The translations under genes were made by a program, and so were the position numbers. Shown piece after piece: positions 1-3,817 of a DNA stretch of 6,548 nucleotides (position 1 is its first letter; every line of letters begins with the position of its first letter). This DNA is from Citricoccus sp. WCRC_4. GTDB taxonomy: Bacteria > Actinomycetota > Actinomycetes > Actinomycetales > Micrococcaceae. The notes beneath the pieces are model-generated. The model saw only the letters and a program-made list of their open reading frames with translations. It ran no database searches and was not told where the DNA came from. The stretch lies in NCBI GenBank assembly GCA_026645375.1, contig JAPFFX010000303.1, positions 1 to 6,548 of the forward strand, read 5' to 3'.

Positions 1-1532
1 GCCTTCCAGAACCCGATCATGATCAGGTACATCACGATCGAGAAGGGCAGACCGATGATCAGCGTGGCCGCCTGCAGGGTCGGCACTCCGCCCACCAGCA
101 GCATCGCCAGGGTCAGCAGTCCGGTGGCAGCCGCCCAGAAGACGCGCAGCCACTTGGGCCCGTCCTGGGTGGGGTCCTGGATCGTTGAGGTGAACGTCGA
201 CATCACGAGTGCGCCCGAGTCGGCGCTGGTGACGTAGAACAGCAGCCCGGTCAGGGAGGCGAGGGCGATGAGCAGCGGCGCACCCGGGTACTGTTCGAGC
301 AGCGAGTAGAACGCCCGCTCGGGGGTGTTCATCGCGGCCTGGCCGAAGGCGTCGTCACCGCCCGTGACGATCGCCAGGGCACTGTTGCCGAAGACCGAAA
401 TCAGGATGAGGATGAACACGAACGGCACGGTCAGGGTCGCGAGCACGAACTCGCGCAGGGTGCGGCCGCGGGAGATCCGCGCCAGGAACAACCCGACGAA
501 GGGCGCCCAGGCGATCCACCAGGCCCAGAAGAACAGGGTCCAGCCCGCCATCCACTCCGCCGCCCCGGTGTAGGCGAACGTGTCCAGGGTCGTCCCGGGC
601 AGCGCGGCCACGTAGTCGCCGAGGTTCTGCACCATGGCATCGAGCAGGAACGAGGTCTTGCCGGCGACGAGCACCCAGACGACCAGCGCCACGGCCATGA
701 GGACGTTGAGCTCGGAGAGCCGGCGGATGCCCTTGTCCACGCCCGAGACGCACGAGGCCGTGGCCATCACCACGGCCACGACGATCAGCCCGATCTGCGC
801 GGCCGTGCCCTCCTCGATCCCGAACAGCAGGTACAGGCCGTAGTTGAGCTGCACCACGCCGATGCCCAGCGAGGTGGCCACGCCGAAGATGGTGCCCAAC
901 AGTGCCGCGATGTCCACGGCGTCCCCCGTGCGCCCCTGCACGCGCTTGCCGATCAGCGGGTAGAGGGCCGAGCGGATGCTCAGAGGCATGTTCCACCGGT
1001 AGGCGAAGTAGCCGAAGGCCATGCCCATCAGGGCGTACATCGCCCAGCCGGTGACGCCGTAGTGGAACAGCGTCCACACCACGGCCATGCGGGTGGCCTC
1101 GGCGGTCGCGCCCTCGCCCGTGGGCGGGCCGTAGTACTGGGTGACCGGCTCAGCCACGGAGAAGAAGAGCAGGTCGATGCCGATCCCGGCCGCGAAGAGC
1201 ATCGCAGTCCAGGTGAACAGGTTGTACTGCGGCTTCGAGTGGTCGGGGCCCATCTTGATGCTCCCCTCGCGGGAGAACGCCACGACCAGCACGAAGACCG
1301 TCACCACGGTGGCGGTCAGGACGTAGAACCAGCCCATGTTGGTCGAGATCCAGCCGACCACGGCGTTGATCACCGTGGAGGCTTGGTCCGGCGCGAGGAT
1401 CGCCCACAGGGAGAACAGGAGGATGGTGACGGCCGAGCCGGCGAACACCGTCCGGTTCACGGTCGGCCGGGGTCGCTGGGCCCCCGTGGGCGGCGCACTG
1501 TTGGAGGTGCTGTCGTGCACGGCAGTGGTCAT
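1..1532 (-). CDS. betT: BetT-type choline transporter, BCCT family (C-terminus cut by window edge)
   Basis: Inner-membrane secondary transporter that imports choline, normally with proton or sodium motive force, as precursor of the osmoprotectant glycine betaine. The frame runs open from ATG at 1532 to the window edge, giving 510 codons; E. coli BetT is about 677 residues, so a C-terminal part is missing. Visible features: a Pro-rich cytoplasmic N-terminus (1-27), first membrane span about 29-47, BCCT signature GWTLFFWAWW at 330-339, AGIGIDLLFFSVAEPVTQYY at 115-134, GNSAL at 382-386 and TSADSGA at 435-441. The GIDLLFFSVAEPVTQ and LFLARISRGRT stretches match BetT more closely than BetP, OpuD or CaiT, which supports choline as substrate (family knowledge, not tested). 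The start is supported by an SD 8 nt upstream and by loss of hydrophobic similarity before it. Transcribed divergently from the TetR gene. No betA/betB gene is in view. Confidence 0.93.
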   Translation of the reverse strand, partial: MTTAVHDSTSNSAPPTGAQRPRPTVNRTVFAGSAVTILLFSLWAILAPDQASTVINAVVGWISTNMGWFYVLTATVVTVFVLVVAFSREGSIKMGPDHSKPQYNLFTWTAMLFAAGIGIDLLFFSVAEPVTQYYGPPTGEGATAEATRMAVVWTLFHYGVTGWAMYALMGMAFGYFAYRWNMPLSIRSALYPLIGKRVQGRTGDAVDIAALLGTIFGVATSLGIGVVQLNYGLYLLFGIEEGTAAQIGLIVVAVVMATASCVSGVDKGIRRLSELNVLMAVALVVWVLVAGKTSFLLDAMVQNLGDYVAALPGTTLDTFAYTGAAEWMAGWTLFFWAWWIAWAPFVGLFLARISRGRTLREFVLATLTVPFVFILILISVFGNSALAIVTGGDDAFGQAAMNTPERAFYSLLEQYPGAPLLIALASLTGLLFYVTSADSGALVMSTFTSTIQDPTQDGPKWLRVFWAAATGLLTLAMLLVGGVPTLQAATLIIGLPFSIVMYLIMIGFWK

Positions 1533-1540
1533 GGGACGGA

Positions 1541-1547
1541 TCCTCCT
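1541..1547 (-). promoter_or_regulatory. Ribosome binding site of betT
   Basis: On the minus strand this reads AGGAGGA, a near-perfect SD, 8 nt before the ATG at 1532. It fixes the betT start and shows that betT itself is translated from an SD-led site, in contrast to the leaderless-looking starts proposed at 1662 and 1708. Confidence 0.85.
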
Positions 1548-1604
1548 GTGGAGAGCGGTCCAGAGCGTGGTGCACCCGGCGACCGGACCTGCACGGACCG
1601 GCAG

Positions 1605-1626
1605 GGCGGGACGGCGTCGTCCCGCC
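1605..1626 (-). terminator. GC-rich hairpin in the betT leader (possible attenuator)
   Basis: Perfect inverted repeat: arms 1605-1613 (GGCGGGACG) and 1618-1626 (CGTCCCGCC), 9 bp, with a 4-nt loop. It sits about 73 nt upstream of the betT ATG and directly abuts the stop codon (1629-1627) of a small reading frame. There is no U-tract, which is common for actinobacterial terminators. It could be an attenuator, an mRNA-stability element or simply a DNA dyad. The structure is seen; its function is inferred. Confidence 0.45.
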
Positions 1627-1662
1627 TCAGGCTGGTGTGGTGATGCACGCCACACCGGGCAT
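1627..1662 (-). CDS. Possible 11-residue leader peptide ahead of betT
   Basis: On the minus strand an ATG at 1662 opens a reading frame MPGVACITTPA that stops with TGA at 1629-1627, one base from the GC-rich hairpin. A promoter candidate places transcription start at about 1663-1662, so the frame would be leaderless, a common actinobacterial mode. No SD precedes it. The peptide has a Thr-Thr pair and one Cys but no strong run of a single amino acid, so an amino-acid-sensing attenuator is not obvious. Short frames like this arise by chance; the argument rests on position (promoter, ATG, stop, hairpin in exact succession) rather than on composition. Confidence 0.3.
   Translation of the reverse strand: MPGVACITTPA
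1634..1656. promoter_or_regulatory. 23-bp dyad between betT and the TetR gene, candidate operator
   Basis: Perfect 7-bp arms GGTGTGG (1634-1640) and CCACACC (1650-1656) separated by 9 bp, 23 bp overall, a size usual for a dimeric regulator site. It lies just downstream of the proposed betT start point and about 50 bp upstream of the TetR gene. TetR-family proteins commonly bind such dyads next to their own genes, so the adjacent regulator is the obvious candidate ligand. It also overlaps the small leader frame and could form a hairpin in RNA instead. Confidence 0.4.
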
Positions 1663-1669
1663 GGGAATG

Positions 1670-1698
1670 ATTGTGGCACCTTCCTTCCGGTTGGTAAA
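1670..1698 (-). promoter_or_regulatory. Candidate promoter of the betT leader, overlapping the TetR promoter
   Basis: Read on the minus strand: TTTACC (1698-1693), a 17-nt spacer and CACAAT (1675-1670), each 4 of 6 to the sigma-70-type consensus. The next ATG on that strand is at 1662, again 7 nt beyond the -10 box. The -35 of this promoter coincides with the -10 of the TetR promoter and vice versa, so the two cannot be occupied at once. Prediction by eye only. Confidence 0.35.
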
Positions 1699-1700
1699 GT
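1671..1700 (+). promoter_or_regulatory. Candidate promoter of the TetR gene (leaderless)
   Basis: TTGTGG at 1671-1676, an 18-nt spacer and TAAAGT at 1695-1700, with the start codon 7 nt further at 1708. That spacing puts transcription start at or next to the ATG. The sequence in front of the ATG (a T-rich run) has no SD, which fits a leaderless mRNA. Confidence 0.45.
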
Positions 1701-1707
1701 TCCTTTT

Positions 1708-2238
1708 ATGAACCATTCCTCCCGCGACCGGATCCTCGATGGCGCCCTCGAGCTGATTCGGAGCGGTGGCACGATCTCCCTGGAGTCGGCCGCCCGGCAG
1801 GTGGGCCTCACCAAGCCGGGGGTGATGTACCACTTCCCCACCAAGGAGGCGCTGATGCTCGCCCTGGTGGACCGGGTGATGGACGGCTGGGACGCACAGA
1901 TGGCCGCCCGCTTGACCGCCCCGGCGGATCAGGTGCCTGTCGGCGAACGCCTGCGTGCCTACCTGGACTGGTGCCTCTCGGGCGAGGTCGACGAGACGGA
2001 CCTGGTGATGCTCACCGATCAGCGGCTGCGCGGAACGCTGAAGGAGCGCTGGAGTGCGCGGGTGGCGCCGTGGCTGACCCTGCCCGAGGACCTGCCCCCC
2101 GAACGCCAGAGCCGGCTGCTGGCCGTGCGGTTGATCGCCGACGGTGTCTGGTTCGCCGACGCTGCCGGCGTCTTCGCACCGGACCCGGAAGAACGGGTGC
2201 GGGTCCGGGCGGTGGCCGAGGCGCTGCTGGAGGACTGA
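1708..2238 (+). CDS. TetR/AcrR-family transcriptional regulator
   Basis: 176-residue regulator, within the usual 170-220 range. The N-terminal DNA-binding domain covers about 5-52, with the helix-turn-helix at about 25-44 (SLESAARQVGLTKPGVMYHF) followed by the TKEAL segment typical of TetR proteins. The helical C-terminal ligand domain (about 55-176) is acidic at its end and I cannot name its ligand. The frame is open upstream to 1336, but ATG 1708 is chosen because the TetR domain begins there and because it sits 7 nt after a -10-like box. The stop at 2238 lies 3 nt before the start of a decayed SMR efflux gene, and an SD for that gene (GGAGG, 2229-2233) is inside this frame, so the regulator was probably built to control the SMR pair. 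Regulators of this kind often repress themselves and the pump and release on binding a cationic drug. A role at the divergent betT promoter is also possible. The gene looks intact. Confidence 0.88.
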   Translation: MNHSSRDRILDGALELIRSGGTISLESAARQVGLTKPGVMYHFPTKEALMLALVDRVMDGWDAQMAARLTAPADQVPVGERLRAYLDWCLSGEVDETDLVMLTDQRLRGTLKERWSARVAPWLTLPEDLPPERQSRLLAVRLIADGVWFADAAGVFAPDPEERVRVRAVAEALLED

Positions 2239-2241
2239 GTC

Positions 2242-2589
2242 GTGCCTTGATGGCTGCTGCTGGTCGCCGCGGTGCTCGGCGAGGTGGCGGCCACGCTGTC
2301 GCTGAAGGCGGCGCTGGACGAGCCCGCCTGGTACGCCCTCGTCGTCACCGGGCACCTCGCCGCGTTCGCCCTCCTGGCGGCCGTGCCGGGACGGGGCACG
2401 CCCATGGGGATCGCCTACGGCGTGCGGGCCGCCCACGCAGTGGTGCTCACCGCCCTCGGTACGGCCGCGCCCTTCGGCGAACGTCTGAGCCTGGCCGCGC
2501 TGGTCGGGATCGTCTTCGTCGTGACCGGCGTGCCCTGCGTGGAGACCGGCTCCCACCGCCCTGTCCGGGAGCGGGAGGAGGCCGCCTGA
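2242..2589 (+). pseudogene. SMR-family multidrug efflux subunit 1, inactivated at codon 3
   Basis: EmrE/QacE-like four-helix efflux subunit, probably one half of a paired (heterodimeric) SMR pump. GTG at 2242 lies 8 nt after a GGAGG SD (2229-2233), but the frame reads GTG CCT TGA, a stop at codon 3 (2248-2250). The frame then continues open to TGA at 2587, 116 codons including stop. Counting from the GTG, the essential membrane Glu is residue 14 (LGEVAATLSLK), exactly as in EmrE, which supports this start. The Trp of the conserved AYxxW segment is Arg (codon 62, CGG at 2425). Possible internal starts such as GTG 2272 lack an SD and would delete most of helix 1. The likely cause is TGG to TGA at codon 3; an alternative is a small deletion in an ATG-GCC-TGG type start. 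It overlaps the next gene by 1 nt (TGATG). Confidence 0.75.
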
Positions 2590-2908
2590 TGGCATGGCTC
2601 TTCCACACCGTCTCGATCCTCACCAAGGTCGCCGGGACCCTGTCCCTGCGCATGGCCACCCGGGGACGCCGCCACTGGTACGCCGCCGTGGTCGCCGGCT
2701 ACCTGGTGGAATTCACCTGCCTGAGCCTCGCCCCGGTCGAGGGCATGGCACTCAGGTTGCCTACGGCATCTGGTCGGCCACCGGGGTGGCGGTCACGGCA
2801 CTGGCGGGCCGGTTGCTGTTCCACGAGGCGTTGACGTGAGTGACGGCGGTCGGGGTGGTGCTCATCGTCGGGGTGCTGCTGATCGAGGTGGGTGCCCAGC
2901 CAGCCTGA
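2589..2908 (+). pseudogene. SMR-family multidrug efflux subunit 2, multiply inactivated
   Basis: Second half of the SMR pair. ATG 2589 begins MAWLFHTVSILTKVAGTLSLR, clearly the SMR first helix, but the essential Glu of the LxEVAGT motif is Lys (AAG, codon 13, 2625-2627). The frame then holds to about 2750 (EGMAL). One base is missing at about 2751-2753, and similarity resumes in another frame with QVAYGIWSATGVAVTALAG and RLLFHEALT. A TGA at 2837-2839 follows, where relatives have Trp, and the rest (VTAVGVVLIVGVLLIEVGAQ) continues to TGA at 2906-2908. Restoring one base gives 106 residues, the normal SMR length, so nothing larger is missing. Three independent inactivating changes make a sequencing error an unlikely explanation for the whole. 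It formerly formed an operon with the upstream SMR gene through a TGATG overlap. Confidence 0.85.
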
Positions 2909-2914
2909 ACGCAT

Positions 2915-2953
2915 ACCGGCAAAGGGTTGACTGGTGAGCCCTCTGCGCCCGGT
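2915..2953 (+). terminator. Weak hairpin after the SMR remnants, possible terminator
   Basis: Two-part stem: ACCGG at 2915-2919 with CCGGT at 2949-2953, and inside it 2923-2928 with 2937-2942 (6 bp including one G-T pair), separated by small interior loops. It begins 7 nt after the last SMR stop. There is no U-tract. The position suits a terminator but the fold is imperfect. Confidence 0.25.
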
Positions 2954-3029
2954 GCCATGATCGAGTATGGCGACCCCAACTGGCCCCAATGTGATGTCCT
3001 GATCTGCCCCTCCCCGTGAGGGGGTGCCT

Positions 3030-3170
3030 CTATGGTTTTCGTCGAGCGGCCAGGGTTACCGGTGGCGGGGTCCGGGGCTTGGTGGGGCCTTGGGAGAGAG
3101 CGCCGTCCCGGCGCATCGCGAACAGGACGTCGGTCCGTCGGCAGGCCAGGGCGATGATGGCGTGGTTGTG
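3030..3170 (-). mobile_element. C-terminal stub of an IS110-family-like transposase
   Basis: On the minus strand 46 codons run from 3170 to a TAG at 3032-3030, beginning HNHAIIALACRRTDVLFAMR. This resembles the very C-terminus of IS110-family (DEDD plus serine, transposase_20) proteins, where a KxHNHAVIALARRRCDVLFAMLRDG-like end is frequent. Immediately upstream the frame meets a TGA and similarity stops, so the RuvC-like and catalytic serine domains are absent and the stub cannot act. A 6-bp hairpin (3007-3012 with 3018-3023) lies just beyond its stop and may belong to the element's non-coding end. Family assignment is by recalled motif only. Confidence 0.55.
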
Positions 3171-3432
3171 GCTTCACCAGAGGCAGTCTTCTTGCGTCAG
3201 CCAACCCAACACCGCGAGGCGGGGCAACTTCTCTAGACATCACGTTTAGCTCGTCCCCCGGCACCTCGTCCGCCAGTACTGGGCACGGGTTTGAGGTCTC
3301 GCCCCCTTCCTGTCGAGTCGGACTGGTTGCCCGTGCAGCACGACTGCCTGGCCCCTGGTCAAGGAGGGTCGCCGTTTCGTCTGGCGGAGTGGCACTCGCG
3401 ACGCACGACTGGCTCGCTGAGCGACTTCTTGG

Positions 3433-3460
3433 TATCGCGGTGACTCTTTGTCGCGCGATA
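3433..3460. repeat. Inverted repeat, 7-bp arms
   Basis: TATCGCG (3433-3439) and CGCGATA (3454-3460) are exact inverted copies with a 14-nt spacer, 28 bp overall. It is AT-tipped, unlike the GC-rich surroundings. It could be a protein-binding dyad, a remnant of a mobile element end, or chance. Confidence 0.4.
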
Positions 3461-3470
3461 AGCCGTGCGG

Positions 3471-3499
3471 GAGCTCGGTCATTCAAGAGGACCGAACTC
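3471..3499. repeat. Inverted repeat, 10-bp arms with one mismatch
   Basis: GAGcTCGGTC (3471-3480) pairs with GACCGAaCTC (3490-3499), one mismatch, around a 9-nt loop. It lies 10 bp after the previous dyad and could form a hairpin in RNA from either strand. There is no U-tract for a terminator and no neighbouring gene end that needs one. Confidence 0.45.
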
Positions 3500-3560
3500 C
3501 GACGAGGAAGCGACGTTGCTGGTTCTGAGCACCTGGGCAAGTGTGCGGTAACCCCGTGCC

Positions 3561-3585
3561 GAGGGATCGAATCCCTCACCATCCG
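3561..3585 (+). tRNA. tRNA 3'-end fragment (T-arm plus acceptor strand), not a whole tRNA
   Basis: GAGGG (3561-3565), 7-nt loop ATCGAAT (3566-3572) and CCCTC (3573-3577) match a tRNA T-arm, with A where the loop's first base is usually T. They are followed by a 7-nt strand ACCATCC (3578-3584) and a discriminator G. No partner GGATGGT strand, D-arm or anticodon arm is found 70-95 nt upstream, so this is a stub. The size and flavour recall tRNA-Ser, but identity cannot be fixed. Such 3' ends are left as attachment sites (attL/attR) by integrative elements. Confidence 0.4.
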
Positions 3586-3817
3586 CTCTCCGCGGCATCA
3601 CGCGCCGCATGCTCCCCTGTCAGGTCGGGAAATGGTCTGACGGTCCCCTGCACCGGGCGTATGCCTTCCCGTTAGTTTCGGCGTCACCGAGACTTCATGC
3701 GCAGGTGGTGCGATGATGGGACCGTCGTCCTTCTGGACGGCGGTCGTCCACGCCGGAATCAGCCCCGTCGCCGGCTGGACCGCACCGTTTCTGGGGCACC
3801 AGAGGAACCACAGACTG
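3586..3817 (+). other. Upstream region of the 5'-nucleotidase gene
   Basis: About 230 bp without a gene between the tRNA-like stub and the nucleotidase start. The nucleotidase frame is open upstream to an ATG at 3713, but the added 35 residues lack any conserved motif and would bury the signal peptide. No convincing -35/-10 pair was found. A PHO-box-like repeat is at 3671-3703. Confidence 0.5.
3671..3703 (+). promoter_or_regulatory. PHO-box-like 11-nt direct repeats upstream of the nucleotidase
   Basis: Three 11-mers in register: GTTAGTTTCGG, CGTCACCGAGA and CTTCATGCGCA. The last two carry TCA at the same offset (3684 and 3695). Actinobacterial PhoP sites are direct repeats of GTTCACC-like units with 11-nt period. 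The match is partial and could be chance. Confidence 0.25.

Larger units (their letters stand above)
3171..3560. other. Gene-free stretch with inverted repeats, likely insertion debris
   Basis: About 390 bp between the transposase stub and the tRNA-like fragment. No frame shows a recognisable protein, a convincing SD or actinobacterial codon structure. It reads as less GC-rich than its neighbours by eye, as expected of non-coding or acquired DNA. Two inverted repeats stand out and are listed separately (3433-3460 and 3471-3499). Otherwise I see nothing in it. Confidence 0.5.

Noticed and set aside
1627..2595. 322-codon minus-strand open frame opposite the TetR/SMR genes
   Set aside because: Shadow frame of low-complexity composition. 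Only its last 11 codons are discussed, as a possible independent leader peptide.
1971..2834. 287-codon plus-strand open frame overlapping the TetR gene and both SMR genes
   Set aside because: Its first two thirds are an Arg/Gly-rich out-of-frame reading; only the final part from 2589 is real, as the first half of the broken second SMR gene.
2248..2839. UGA recoding as tryptophan to explain both SMR stop codons
   Set aside because: UGA is the normal terminator of the TetR and nucleotidase genes here, and the second SMR gene also has a 1-nt deletion and a lost catalytic Glu.
2761..3582. 273-codon minus-strand open frame spanning the transposase stub
   Set aside because: It reads the stub region in the wrong frame; the transposase-like sequence is in another minus-strand frame and ends at 3030.
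3592..3641. Short inverted repeats GCGGC/GCCGC and GTCAG/CTGAC
   Set aside because: 5-bp arms in GC-rich DNA are expected by chance and no gene end or promoter needs them.
3713..3817. Upstream ATG 3713 as the nucleotidase start
   Set aside because: It has an SD-like AGGTGG nearby but adds 35 residues without similarity and would place the signal peptide internally.
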